From 2-01-FULL-40-13 sp964433155 (GTDB lineage Bacteria > Patescibacteriota > Microgenomatia > UBA1406 > GWC2-37-13), in NCBI GenBank assembly GCA_964433155.1, contig CAYSQE010000007.1, forward strand, positions 1-62,606: DNA of 62,606 nt, written 5' to 3'. Numbering within the stretch: position 1 is the first letter of the stretch; every line of letters starts with the position of its first letter. Positions 50,301-57,871 of this stretch are shown piece by piece. Position numbers and translations under genes: made by a program. The notes below the pieces were generated by a model, which worked only from the letters and a program-made list of their open reading frames with translations, did not search any database and had not been told where the DNA came from.

Positions 50301-51049
50301 AATACGAAATATATATTTGGCAAAAGCCAGAAAGCGTTGATTGCAAGAATAAGAGCGCATACCGTTATTGCTTGTTTAAGTCTATCTTTTGAGAATTTTT
50401 GCAAAAGATGTATTCCAAGGATAATTATTACAATCAAAAAATAAACTAAGAATATCGTTTGTACATAGGCTTGAGGTACTGCTAATAGGTTTATTACAAA
50501 TAAAGAAATGAGATTTTTTCGATTGGGATTTTTTAAATAGGAAAACAAGGTATACATTTCCCAAGGGAAAGATCCCCAAAAAGTACTAAAGGGTTCAAAA
50601 GGGGTAAAAAAGTTTTGTACGGTACCTAAATTAAGTAAATAGAAAATTCCTCCAACGAATGCTATTTTGGCAGAAACATTCCTTTCAACATTGTTTAACA
50701 ATATATTTCTTACAAAAAAGTATGTTCCGGTTACCCCGACAAAAAGCATCAGAAAATGGAAAAAATAGCGGAGCATACTTGTGGGGATTAGAATCAAGAC
50801 TACCCATAAAAATAGTTGTCTCGGCAGATCAGCTGCATGTCCCATGCCACCCAGTAGCCCGAGTCCCTGATATTCCTGCCATACCGCATTGAGCGATCTA
50901 TATATATTCATTTTGAAGTCAAACTCTGGATGGAGGTTATCCCAGCCGGTGAGCCAGGTTCCTGGGGTATAGTTTGTCACCACAATAAATAAGGTAATCA
51001 AAAAAAGGATAAGAAGCGGAATGTTTTGTTTTATTTTAGTAATTAACAT
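47366..51049 (-). CDS. YfhO-like large membrane protein (GT-C type), 1227 aa
   Basis: Roughly twelve membrane helices fill residues ~10-440, then ~750 residues of extracytoplasmic beta-rich sequence, then a last membrane helix (IGFILLIGSFIWLLARK) at the C-terminus. The late LYQSFNKGWKAWLNGKELKE motif is typical of YfhO-like proteins, linked to lipid-carrier glycosylation of surface polymers. An Asp-bearing first loop (WLTGWDNLHPEF) fits the GT-C active-site position. It overlaps the next GT-C gene by 14 bp. Confidence 0.75.
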   Translation of the reverse strand: MLITKIKQNIPLLILFLITLFIVVTNYTPGTWLTGWDNLHPEFDFKMNIYRSLNAVWQEYQGLGLLGGMGHAADLPRQLFLWVVLILIPTSMLRYFFHFLMLFVGVTGTYFFVRNILLNNVERNVSAKIAFVGGIFYLLNLGTVQNFFTPFEPFSTFWGSFPWEMYTLFSYLKNPNRKNLISLFVINLLAVPQAYVQTIFLVYFLIVIIILGIHLLQKFSKDRLKQAITVCALILAINAFWLLPNIYFVLTNVHVTQNSMNNFMNTQRFYELNKRRGNIVDFALMKGFSYDTLGGDPSQSQTFLMQAWRNHIDSFQISLIGFGLFAIIMLGIFRKSYFRFYFIALLGLVSLALLSDIPIISTFNQLSRVIPLVSQIFRNASSKFIVPEAFIFSLGLSSGISYIVSKTNKKNVVIFLISVLILIYGFPAFTGNFFSKLVKVPIPKQYFALFNYLQTQDKNARIMNLPQDSYWGWGSYKWGATGSGFLWYGVEQPIMDRAFDVWSQELEQYYWELIYALKKKDQKLFNSVLYKYQISYVVIDSNYVPSDSSKNKNLIKQVDMLEGNKKVKKIASFGFISVYETGIKSQNNSYVDIKSSIPKAIKQEQFSNKDVTIQNDGTYISQVKNGDIFYPFGSLFSNRTSEEEKFHIEETKKSFIFSNLLTKGDYTLDIPNFLDLEDNIPLEISQSQISQTMRFSFKPNVPKLTIDKKPVTIEPDSKKIEVPLSSQYLISINNQDFINSQDLQNNQGIFISKNNPTNSISIFGASRGSSESILTNKFINANPCIQTKEKGKVAKLSRNDELIIESQALPACISYGDILKYTPGNVLFEVSFLYKSTKDEYPKFCLYSEIQKKCINNKDKDLKSFSNSYKEYKEYFESHIDPKDTLSFALILEPGMNDEKNTLQQIRYKNIVIIQYPQLTSEIVYFPSEQIKSNPSKFYLEKDTELKVEISKNHNSSTIEKIIANNLYKKNLDIYNDLFHGDSSFAEKEENGQKFVRLISKNNSFNFKIELSDALLSCGYLLSLKTRNVMDFPLTLKMNTIQNNETYINTLIPAHKIWENNYYVLAPQYRFDKGLRIYLNSNSFNRTQSVNDIAEISLYPIPYEFLTNLSLKRTNASKPMEEKIIFEVRKKNIWSYEIKFNQPVTSEETLILYQSFNKGWKAWLNGKELKEHVLINNWANGWRLPQDYGDPEGASNIVIIFWPQYLQFIGFILLIGSFIWLLARKNV

Positions 51050-52481
51050 ATATTCCTTTATCTGAATTTTTAGATTGCAATAGAGCCTTTATATTTTCTT
51101 CGTAGTTTTCTGGAATATATCCACAATCATTTATCACTCTCTTAATATCTTGCTTCAAAATATAAGCTTTTTTACACACCCCTTTATTTTTAAATACTGC
51201 GCTTGTTGGATGATCCAAATCTTCGTGGTTTGTACGATCAACAAATATCTCCGGAGTTGGATTATAAAGCTCAGGATAGTTATTGAACATATACAGAGCA
51301 AATGGACTGTGATAAAGAGTATTCCTAAAGTCAGGAGTTAAAAATCCATTGAACTGCAATGAATATACTTGCCAAATAAAGAGGAGCACTAATAAAATAT
51401 ATTTTTTTTCAACTAAATATATTCCCTTTATGGCAAAATAAATAAAAAAAGGAAGTATAAATATAATGTGTCTCATCGGGCCATATCCAGATGTGCCATA
51501 ATGCCAGGCCGGGTTGGATTGATAGAAAAAACTGGTAACTACAAAAGCGAGAACTAGAAGTAGAACCACTCTATTTTTTCTAGCAGAGACAAAGATCGAA
51601 AGTGTTCCTACGAAGAATAAAATAGGCGCATACCAGATTAACCCAAAGTCAAGGTCAAAAAATTGTTCAAAAAGTTTTTTAAAGCTCATGTTTTGAGTGC
51701 CTACGCCATACAACTTTGTCCAACCGTTATTGAGGATTGTCCATGGACTCAAAACTCCAAATACGAGAAGGTTATAGAGGTAGGGAATGGCTAATATCCC
51801 AATTATTGTTGCAAATCCGAATATTGCGTCAATTTTTGATCTTCTATATGTTTTGTAGGCAAAAAATAGTCCGGTAAAAAGGGCTAGAACTGCAAGAGGT
51901 TGGCTTTGCCAAGATGCAATCGCTACAAGAGCCGCAGAAAGAAAATATCGGTTGGAAAAAAACAAAAATAATGCCAAAAGAACTAAACACATATACAGTA
52001 AATCAGGTCCTTGCCAGGTGATAAAGCTAAGAAACGGAGATATAAATACTAACATAATAAGCGCTATTTTTTCTTTTTCAGACCTCAAGAAAAATTTTAT
52101 GATCATTCCAAGCGTTACTGATAGGATAATGAGATTTGTTATGGGTAATGATAAGAGCGGATTGATATGAGTAAGAGTCAGAATAATTCTTGCCGGAATA
52201 AGAAGGATACTGTACAAAAAGAAATGGACTGGATATCTTGCTCCGTCAAATCCAGTCAAGTAATACTGTGGATCGCTGAAATACGCGGGTGAAAGGAGCT
52301 TTAATAAAGCCGTTTGATCTTCTGAATTAAGTCTCACATCTGCATGACGAAGGAGAGACTCGGTCATGCCGTAATACTCGACAATATCACCCGCAGCGTA
52401 GATCTGATATCTGAATATCAAAAACAATAAGATTGAAAAGGTCACTATTCCAAGTATGATTAATGCTATTTTGTTTTTCAT
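51036..52481 (-). CDS. GT-C family membrane glycosyltransferase, 481 aa
   Basis: About ten membrane helices with a large first periplasmic loop (DIVEYYGMTESLLRHADVRL, acidic residues as in GT-C enzymes) and a C-terminal soluble tail of ~80 residues. Probably uses a polyprenyl-phosphate sugar to glycosylate surface proteins or lipids. Middle gene of a three-gene run (47366-53804). Confidence 0.75.
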   Translation of the reverse strand: MKNKIALIILGIVTFSILLFLIFRYQIYAAGDIVEYYGMTESLLRHADVRLNSEDQTALLKLLSPAYFSDPQYYLTGFDGARYPVHFFLYSILLIPARIILTLTHINPLLSLPITNLIILSVTLGMIIKFFLRSEKEKIALIMLVFISPFLSFITWQGPDLLYMCLVLLALFLFFSNRYFLSAALVAIASWQSQPLAVLALFTGLFFAYKTYRRSKIDAIFGFATIIGILAIPYLYNLLVFGVLSPWTILNNGWTKLYGVGTQNMSFKKLFEQFFDLDFGLIWYAPILFFVGTLSIFVSARKNRVVLLLVLAFVVTSFFYQSNPAWHYGTSGYGPMRHIIFILPFFIYFAIKGIYLVEKKYILLVLLFIWQVYSLQFNGFLTPDFRNTLYHSPFALYMFNNYPELYNPTPEIFVDRTNHEDLDHPTSAVFKNKGVCKKAYILKQDIKRVINDCGYIPENYEENIKALLQSKNSDKGIYVNY

Positions 52482-52493
52482 GATGAAGCCAAA

Positions 52494-53804
52494 TCAAACA
52501 TGTAATGTCTGAAGTTTAACGTTCCACGTAAAGGTAGGATTGAAGAGAAGATTCTCATAGAGTTTTGCAGTATTTTCATAGGAGCGAATTTCCCTCATGA
52601 TTTTTGTCATGGTGATCATTTTCTTTTTGAGGCCGTCTTTTAACACTTTCTCCGTACACTTTACAGCAGAATATTTATTGAGACTGAAGGTGAGATCCTC
52701 TTTGTTTAATCCTGATTGTTTTAATGCATATGAAAAATCAGACGAATCAAGCATTTCTTCAATCTGATCAGACACAATAAAAGGTTTTTGAAATGAAAAT
52801 ACGAGTGAGAGTACTCCTGATGCTGTCATGAAACTCCGATAGGGGAATACTACAAGGTCAGCGGCAGAAAAATATTTTGCAATGTTTTTTTGTGGTACAT
52901 AACCAGTTATCTTTACGGTAGGATTATCCGCAATAGTCTTTATCACTTTTGAAAAGTATTCCTGATAAAAATGTTTTTGTCTCATGGTTGGACTCTTACC
53001 ACCAGCTATCACATATTTCATATTTTTTTTCATGAACCGAGTTTTTTTGCCAAAAATAGGAACAATAAGATCGGACCCTTTGAACCAGTTTAAAAATCCA
53101 AAAAAAAGAATAACGAGCTCTTTTTGATTGATTCCCAATCGTTTTCTTGCATACTGTTTTGCAATCGGTGCAACTCGTTCATCGACTCCATGGGGTACTG
53201 TTACGATTTTTCTCTCAGTTACGAATTTGTTCAGTCTTTTTCGTAGCGGTTCTTCAAGTACGACTATTTTTTCAGAAAAGATTCCAAGAAGGATATAAAA
53301 CATTCGAAAGATTATGTTGTAAATGTGTCCTTTTAGTTTATCTTGGGGTCTGTTTGTCAATCCCACATGACCTGATATTTTAAACACGTCAGTAATGACA
53401 TGATGAAGGATGAGGTATGGTTTCATTTTTCTGATTCGGCAAAACAAAAGGAAAGGAATAATTAAAGATGAAGGCAATACGTTACCATACATGGAAAAAT
53501 CAAACTGAATGAGAAGTTTTTGGGCTTTATCGAACCGAAAAACTTTTTTTGCTAGATCGATCCATTGGAAGAATGTATTGGTCTTGAAACAACGCATAAC
53601 AAGTACTTCCTTTTCTTCATATGTTTCTCGCCTTCCTTTGTAATTGGTGAGTATGGCTACGCGGTGATTGAGGTGTGATACCAGATTTTTTGCATACGAG
53701 GCCACTCCGCTTGTTGCAGCAGAGTAGAGCTCTCCCTTTTTGGGGTAGAGTGAGACCATCAATACAGTCTCCGGATTGTTGTACTTGTCTATCAAATTTT
53801 TCAT
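52494..53804 (-). CDS. Glycosyltransferase family 4
   Basis: 436 aa GT-B protein. N-terminus with GVASYAKNLVSHLNHRVAIL, middle LILHHVITD, donor domain from KELVILFFGFLNWFKGSDLI, and a late MTASGVLSLVFSFQKPFIVS where the E-x7-E motif would be; that motif is degenerate here. Likely the first gene of the run with the two GT-C proteins. Activity is less certain than for the other GT4s. Confidence 0.72.
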   Translation of the reverse strand: MKNLIDKYNNPETVLMVSLYPKKGELYSAATSGVASYAKNLVSHLNHRVAILTNYKGRRETYEEKEVLVMRCFKTNTFFQWIDLAKKVFRFDKAQKLLIQFDFSMYGNVLPSSLIIPFLLFCRIRKMKPYLILHHVITDVFKISGHVGLTNRPQDKLKGHIYNIIFRMFYILLGIFSEKIVVLEEPLRKRLNKFVTERKIVTVPHGVDERVAPIAKQYARKRLGINQKELVILFFGFLNWFKGSDLIVPIFGKKTRFMKKNMKYVIAGGKSPTMRQKHFYQEYFSKVIKTIADNPTVKITGYVPQKNIAKYFSAADLVVFPYRSFMTASGVLSLVFSFQKPFIVSDQIEEMLDSSDFSYALKQSGLNKEDLTFSLNKYSAVKCTEKVLKDGLKKKMITMTKIMREIRSYENTAKLYENLLFNPTFTWNVKLQTLHV

Positions 53805-53848
53805 AATTTTTGAAAATCAAGATTGACCAGTTTGGAAATAAAAATCTC

Positions 53849-53876
53849 TTGAATTATATTTGAAAGTCCTTATAAT
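53849..53876 (+). promoter_or_regulatory. Promoter of DUF433/DUF5615-type pair (leaderless)
   Basis: TTGAAT (53849-53854), 16-bp spacer, perfect TATAAT (53871-53876), ATG seven bases later at 53884. This supports MKSKIIIDPE as the true N-terminus, not the longer frame from 53860. Confidence 0.65.
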
Positions 53877-53883
53877 TAGACTT

Positions 53884-54150
53884 ATGAAAAGCAAAATAAT
53901 CATTGATCCGGAAATTCGTTTTGGCAAGCCGGTGATCGCAGGAACACGTATTGCAGTTGTTGATATTTTAAATTTAATTAGCGCTGGTTATACCATTGAC
54001 GAAATACCTAATCAGTATCCGCGGTTAAAAAAAGAAGATATTGTGGCAGCCATCGAATATGCCGCAAAGATTATGGAGCATCCAGCTAGCATACTTCATC
54101 GTTTGATTGAAGATAAACATTCTGGCTATGTTCAAAATATTAGTAGATGA
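53884..54150 (+). CDS. DUF433-type antitoxin
   Basis: 88 aa. IIIDPEIRFGKPVIAGTRIA then VVDILNLISAGYTIDEIPNQ and YPRLKKEDIVAAIEYAAKI are the complete DUF433 signature. Members act as antitoxins (VapB45-like) of DUF5615 PIN-like proteins. It overlaps the toxin gene by 23 bp. Confidence 0.88.
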   Translation: MKSKIIIDPEIRFGKPVIAGTRIAVVDILNLISAGYTIDEIPNQYPRLKKEDIVAAIEYAAKIMEHPASILHRLIEDKHSGYVQNISR

Positions 54151-54484
54151 ATGTGTGCATTTTGATCTTATCAAAGCCTTAGATAAAGAAGGACTTCATC
54201 TAATTTTTCCAAAAGATATAGACTTAGAGAGCTTCCCTGATGAAAAAATTTTCTCTTACGCGCAAAAACATAGCTTAGTTATCCTAACTTTTGATAAAGG
54301 CTATGGCAATGCGATTAGGTTTGACATTCCAAGCAGTTCAGGCGTCATTATAGTCGAGATAGAAAAGTTGTCAAAAAAAACGATTATTGCCAATACCGTA
54401 AACTTTCTTAAAAAAGCTACGAAAAAAACATTAAAGGGCAAGCTCTCTATCATCAGTCCTGCTCGTATCAGAACGTATCCTTAG
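54128..54484 (+). CDS. DUF5615 PIN-like toxin
   Basis: 118 aa from MFKILVDECV. Acidic PIN-like sites: LVDECVHFDLI at the first strand, DIDLESFPDEKIFSYAQ, and VILTFDKGYGNAI around 60-70. The order (antitoxin first, overlapping) matches known DUF433-DUF5615 modules. The ATG at 54128 is chosen since it begins directly with the first beta strand. Confidence 0.85.
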   Translation: MFKILVDECVHFDLIKALDKEGLHLIFPKDIDLESFPDEKIFSYAQKHSLVILTFDKGYGNAIRFDIPSSSGVIIVEIEKLSKKTIIANTVNFLKKATKKTLKGKLSIISPARIRTYP

Positions 54485-54779
54485 GATTAATTTCCCTCCT
54501 CGTCAATCTCGAATTTTCAAAGTGCTTCTATCTTTCAACAATGTAACAATGTAACAATTTGTTTTATTCTTTTCTCTTCCGACAAAATCCGAGGAAATAA
54601 TTTCCGTTTATCGGAATAGAAAAAAAACAGGGCCCAGGTAAAAAAGATTTAAAAAATCAGAAAATTCAAATAAAATTTGAAAAAAAGATAGACTAAGTCC
54701 ACCCACTTTCCCCCGAGAGGGAGTCTGCATGAATGCAAACTTGTCCTCTCGGGGTACTCGTTAGTGCGCTAATGCTGCA
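54485..54779. other. 295-bp intergenic region with word repeats and a hairpin
   Basis: Contains a one-armed word repeat TTTCAACAATGTAACAATGT then AACAATTTG (54534-54562), an A/T-rich stretch, and the hairpin annotated at 54711-54755. No gene supported. Confidence 0.55.
54711..54755 (-). terminator. Hairpin downstream of the secreted-protein gene
   Basis: CCCCCGAGAGG (54711-54721) pairs with CCTCTCGGGG (54746-54755) around a small inner TGCATGAATGCA stem. It follows the minus-strand secreted-protein stop; a T-rich stretch occurs only ~30 nt later, so efficiency is uncertain. Confidence 0.6.
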
Positions 54780-55442
54780 CTAGTGGGCGGGAGGAGTCCA
54801 GGAGACTCCGTCGGTGAGGGCTACGCCCGTGTCACCGATTTGGCATGTAACTTGCCAATTCCCTAATCCGCTTGTGGGATCAACGCCAGAGTTCACCTCG
54901 TAGCAATTGCCGGTGAGCTTGTGTTTGCCCCAAAAGTCGAATTTACCGCCGACGCCCATCGTAAACGAAATCACTGTTCCGCAGCCAGGTTTTCCTGCTT
55001 CTCCGATGCAGGTTTTGGCTGTTTCAACAACCCAGTGATTGCCTTGGGGCCAGACATGTACCAACAGATTGCGCTCTGTAGCGTCGAGAACAAGCACGTT
55101 CATTACCTGGGTGGCAGTATATCCGCCGGGACCGGTCAGGGTGTCTGTGAAGACTCCCATTGGTTGCCCTGTGGCAGAGATGCTTGGTTCGACGGACCAG
55201 ACGGTGACTTGGGGAGTCACGATTGTGGTCGTAGTGTCCGGGTGAGCGGTTTTGTACGCCTCAACAGCTTCGTCGACTTTACAGTCAACATAAGTTTCGA
55301 TGTCTGCCAGGGTGGCAGGAGGCGTGCAAGTGCTTGCGGGAGGCGCGGCATGCGCTGGTGTGGCTTGGAGGGCCACGAGGACGAAGGCGATCGCAATTGC
55401 GACGCCAGCGATGATGAGATTGTTGCGTTTGTTGTGCAACAT
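54780..55442 (-). CDS. Secreted protein of unknown function, unusually GC-rich
   Basis: 220 aa from MLHNKRNNLIIAGVAIAIAF, with a good ribosome-binding site AAAGGAG ten bases before the ATG; this decides the start over the ATG at 55496. Signal peptide ends APAHAAPP. Residues ~30-220 look like a secreted beta protein with paired cysteines (TCTPP, YVDCKVDEA, TCIGEAGKPGCG, NCYEVNS, VTCQIGD). Clear SD and high G+C differ from neighbours, hinting at horizontal transfer. No family recognised. Confidence 0.7.
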   Translation of the reverse strand: MLHNKRNNLIIAGVAIAIAFVLVALQATPAHAAPPASTCTPPATLADIETYVDCKVDEAVEAYKTAHPDTTTTIVTPQVTVWSVEPSISATGQPMGVFTDTLTGPGGYTATQVMNVLVLDATERNLLVHVWPQGNHWVVETAKTCIGEAGKPGCGTVISFTMGVGGKFDFWGKHKLTGNCYEVNSGVDPTSGLGNWQVTCQIGDTGVALTDGVSWTPPAH

Positions 55443-55649
55443 GGTAGTTTTCTCCTTTAGAAAACGGTGAATCGACTTTTTTTCGGACGGTTCCATCTTC
55501 TACTTCATTTCGGTAGCAGAGCTCCTTAGGAGATGCATCCTACTTTAAAGCTTTAGTTTACTTGAGGCTTGATCTCAAGAAGGTCAAGGGATTGACCTGG
55601 GGCGATGTAGTGTTGGTACAGTGAATCTGAAGACAAATAAGAGTGATAC
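55443..55649. other. Leader/intergenic region upstream of the secreted-protein gene
   Basis: Moderately GC-rich with a small dyad CTTGATCTCAAGAAGGTCAAG; contains the SD. No additional gene seen. A clear promoter could not be identified. Confidence 0.4.
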
Positions 55650-56241
55650 GAATAAATACAAAATTATGCGAATCTACGAATATACGAATAATAAGATACG
55701 AATCTACGAATCATCATGCTAATCTACAAATATCCTAATTTAGACTATAAAGTCAGTATTAGAATATCGGTAGATTCGCATTGAATCCGTAGATCCGTAT
55801 CACATCACGCGTTTGAATTTAAAATACGCTTAGGTTGCAAATATGCTGATCTGAAATTTACTAAAATACCCAGTTTCTTATTTAAAGTCACTAAATATCT
55901 TTTAACTTGAAAATAATCTTCTTTCAAGATTATTCTTTTTGCTTTGATTTCAAGAATTATGCAATCTTCTATGAGAAAGTCAACTTTATTTCTTCCTTCT
56001 TTCTCACCTTCGAATGATGGAGAAAGGTTTAATTCTCTCTTATATTTAAGTTGAAATTTTTTAAGTTGATTCTCAATTGCATCTGCATATTCTTGTTCAT
56101 TACGATATTTTCCTAGTTCGTTATGTACTTTAAATAGTATTCCGTTAATCTTGTATGATAGCTCTGGATATATCAAACTACTCATATGGTTATATTAGCA
56201 TATTCGTAGATTCGCATTGGATCTGTAGATCCGTATCACAT
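55650..56241 (-). mobile_element. Word-repeat element with GxxExxY gene
   Basis: Forward words at 55666-55712 (GCGAATCTACGAATATACGA, ATACGAATCTACGAAT). Reverse words follow at 55771-55805 (TAGATTCGCATTGAATCCGT then AGATCCGTATCACAT) and again after the gene at 56207-56241 (TAGATTCGCATTGGATCTGT then AGATCCGTATCACAT). The last two are near-identical 35-bp direct repeats flanking the gene. Thus an inverted word palindrome plus a duplicated reverse arm enclose the GxxExxY gene. Confidence 0.65.
55805..56185 (-). CDS. GxxExxY-family protein
   Basis: 126 aa. YKINGILFKVHNELGKYRNE then QEYADAIENQLKK carries the variant G-x4-E-x2-Y motif. FLIEDCIILEIKAKRIILKE resembles a PD-(D/E)xK-like Ile-Asp/Glu-x-Lys strand, and YLVTLNKKLGILVNFRS is the conserved tail. 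Function unknown; a nuclease-like fold is often suggested. Common in CPR as a stand-alone small gene. It is flanked by word repeats like the four-helix-bundle genes. Confidence 0.85.
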   Translation of the reverse strand: MSSLIYPELSYKINGILFKVHNELGKYRNEQEYADAIENQLKKFQLKYKRELNLSPSFEGEKEGRNKVDFLIEDCIILEIKAKRIILKEDYFQVKRYLVTLNKKLGILVNFRSAYLQPKRILNSNA

Positions 56242-56289
56242 TTTGGTTTGTCTCCACATTCACTGCACCTTTTGTTTGTCTTACTTGAG

Positions 56290-56608
56290 TTACCATCCAT
56301 TTAAAGATTGAATGAATCTTTCGGAAGTAATCTCTTTCAGCCCACCTTCGCTAAAATATGAAACTTTTAGCTACGGTTGGGTAAACAAAAAGCTACATCG
56401 GTTCGTTTTCCCACTTCGCTTTTGATATACAAATGATTCAAAAGCTTCGAGGGACAAGATTTCCGCTACTTTAATTTGTTAATAAATTAAAGTATTTTAC
56501 CGCCGTTTCTAGCTTTATCGTTCGAGCGAAGGGACGTTTGACGTTCCGAAGTCGAGAACAGTCATCAAAATCTTCTCGATTCATTTCATTCACTCGAAGA
56601 ATATATTG
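56290..56608 (-). pseudogene. Decayed gene of unknown family (frameshift and internal stop)
   Basis: On the minus strand, QYILRVNEMNREDFDDCSRL then RNVKRPFARTIKLETAVKYF runs to a TAA. The sense continues in another frame as VAEILSLEAFESFVYQKRSG then KTNRCSFLFTQP, meets TAG, and goes on as LKVSYFSEGGLKEITSERFI then QSLNGW-stop. The pieces have protein-like composition and line up in order, so I read them as one ~110-residue gene with a frameshift and a nonsense mutation. Family not recognised. A TTAATTTGTTAATAAATTAA palindrome sits at the break. Confidence 0.45.
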
Positions 56609-56648
56609 CTAGCGTGTACCGCCTGGCACACAGTTTTAGGAAGATGAG

Positions 56649-56879
56649 TTAGCCGTATACTTGGTTGTGAGATCCGATGTCTAGAAATTCGATCGTATCT
56701 CCTTTGAGTTGATAGATTACTCGCACATCGCCAGTTATGCTGAAAGCATATTTGCTTTTCATTGTACCTGTCAATCGGTGATCCTTAAGGAGCGGATGAG
56801 TTCTGTCTTCTATAAAAAGTTTATAGCGACTGTTGAATTCATCGATTGGATCTTCATCTTTTATCTGAAAGCAAAAACT
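56649..56879 (-). pseudogene. Truncated RelE/ParE-type toxin
   Basis: A 76-codon frame with no usable start codon: IKDEDPIDEFNSRYKLFIED, HPLLKDHRLTG, YAFSITGDVRVIYQLKGDTI and EFLDIGSHNQVYG. These match the core and C-terminus of RelE-like mRNA interferases (HPL...L.G....SI.GD.R.IY). The expected first ~15 residues are missing because the frame runs into the end of the upstream antitoxin gene with a 26-bp overlap in another frame. Probably inactive. Confidence 0.7.
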
Positions 56880-57096
56880 TCAGAGCGTCTTCGGAATTAT
56901 CAAATCTGTATACATTTCTTCCTTTCTTAAAATCTTCCTCCATCTTCTTGTATCTACTTTTGGCCTTAGGAGACAATTTCACGTATTCGGAGGGAAATTG
57001 CCCCTTTTTTTCTCCAAAGACAGCAGACTCAAGCCGATTGATCCGGTTGAGCAGATTCTCAATCACTGTTTTGGGAAGCGTGATTGTTTGTACCAT
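56854..57096 (-). CDS. Antitoxin-like protein upstream of the truncated RelE toxin
   Basis: 80 aa from MVQTITLPKTVIENLLNRIN. A short beta strand followed by a helix rich in Leu/Arg and a Lys-rich tail with DNSEDALKFLL, a common antitoxin build. A TATAAT box lies eight bases before the ATG at 57096, supporting this start over ATG 57102. Position before a RelE remnant supports the role. Confidence 0.6.
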   Translation of the reverse strand: MVQTITLPKTVIENLLNRINRLESAVFGEKKGQFPSEYVKLSPKAKSRYKKMEEDFKKGRNVYRFDNSEDALKFLLSDKR

Positions 57097-57102
57097 ATGC
57101 AT

Positions 57103-57189
57103 TAATTATAGTTTATGCACGTCACAAAATACAACCAGTTTTGGCAATCATCTTACTATTTAGTCGCGCCCTAAATAATTGGTTGCGGG
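57103..57189. other. Short AT-rich spacer upstream of antitoxin
   Basis: Contains the antitoxin -10 box (TATAAT, 57105-57110 on the minus strand) and no other feature I can support. Confidence 0.5.
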
Positions 57190-57575
57190 ATAAATTTATT
57201 AAATATTCTGTCCGCCTAATCTTATCCCGCTAAGCGGGAAGCGATTTTTGGCGGACAGTTACGAGTATCCCGATTAAATCGGGACTCGTTCCTGAACCCT
57301 GTTTGTTAAGGTGCCCCACTTCGCTCTTCGAGCTTCGTTAGGGGTGAACCCCACTTCGATGCTTGTCGAGGTAGAGTAACACTCCAGTGCTTTTGAGCTT
57401 TGTGGTCAAGTTCTTTTTAGAACTTGGACGGAAGTTAGTCTGCTCAAGCTATTGAACAGTTAGCTTGCCGTCACATCTGTCCCAATCCAGCTAGTTTTTA
57501 ACCCAGCTGGGCGGGGACAAAGAATCCTCTGCTTCGCCCTTTGACAGGCGAAATCCGTATCTTTCGATAAGCGGA

Positions 57576-57595
57576 CCTGCCTGCCGGCAGGCAGG
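57576..57595. repeat. Shared GC palindrome, copy 3
   Basis: CCTGCCTGCCGGCAGGCAGG, identical to 31966-31985. Confidence 0.85.
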
Positions 57596-57658
57596 GAAGC
57601 TAGTCCCCGCCGGGACGAAACAATGTTCCCGCCACTAGCGGGACTATAGCTTGGGCAT

Positions 57659-57708
57659 TAAAAAACCCAAGGAATAAATCAGCCACGGGCTGACCTGGTC
57701 CTTGGGAA
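57659..57708 (-). terminator. Intrinsic terminator in a promoter-proximal position
   Basis: On the minus strand CCCAAGGA...TCCTTGGG with an inner GTCAGCCCGTGGCTGA stem is followed by six T. It lies ~55 nt after the predicted transcription start at ~57762. Confidence 0.75.
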
Positions 57709-57768
57709 TTTTGAGTTAGATACGAGCGGTAGTGATGTACGTTTCGTCCCCCTAAACATATGGCCCAT

Positions 57769-57797
57769 AGTATAGCATAGGTATGTATAAAAGTCAA
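57769..57797 (-). promoter_or_regulatory. Consensus sigma70-type promoter
   Basis: Minus strand TTGACT (57797-57792), 17-bp spacer, TATACT (57774-57769). Among the best promoters in the window. Confidence 0.7.
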
Positions 57798-57871
57798 CTA
57801 TAGTCTTCAATGCGACAGCATATCTTTACTTATACACATATTATAAACAAAGGCCGAATTTGAGCTACTAT

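Larger units (their letters stand above)
57190..57762 (-). ncRNA. Putative large structured RNA or mosaic of palindromes, up to ~570 nt
   Basis: No plausible gene. Driven by a consensus minus-strand promoter at 57769-57797. Stems include GGGACGAAAC with GTTTCGTCCC (~57612/57750), GGCGGGGAC with GTCCCCGCC, CCCGATTAAATCGGG, CCCGCTAAGCGGG, GTCCGCC with GGCGGAC, AAGTTCTTTTTAGAACTT, and the shared 20-bp palindrome at 57576-57595. An intrinsic terminator ~55-100 nt from the 5' end may mean that only a ~100-nt RNA is made. RNase P, tmRNA and SRP landmarks were not found. Confidence 0.45.

Noticed and set aside
57600..57797. 65-aa minus-strand frame
   Set aside because: It only translates the hairpins and terminator of the putative RNA and starts upstream of the predicted transcription start.
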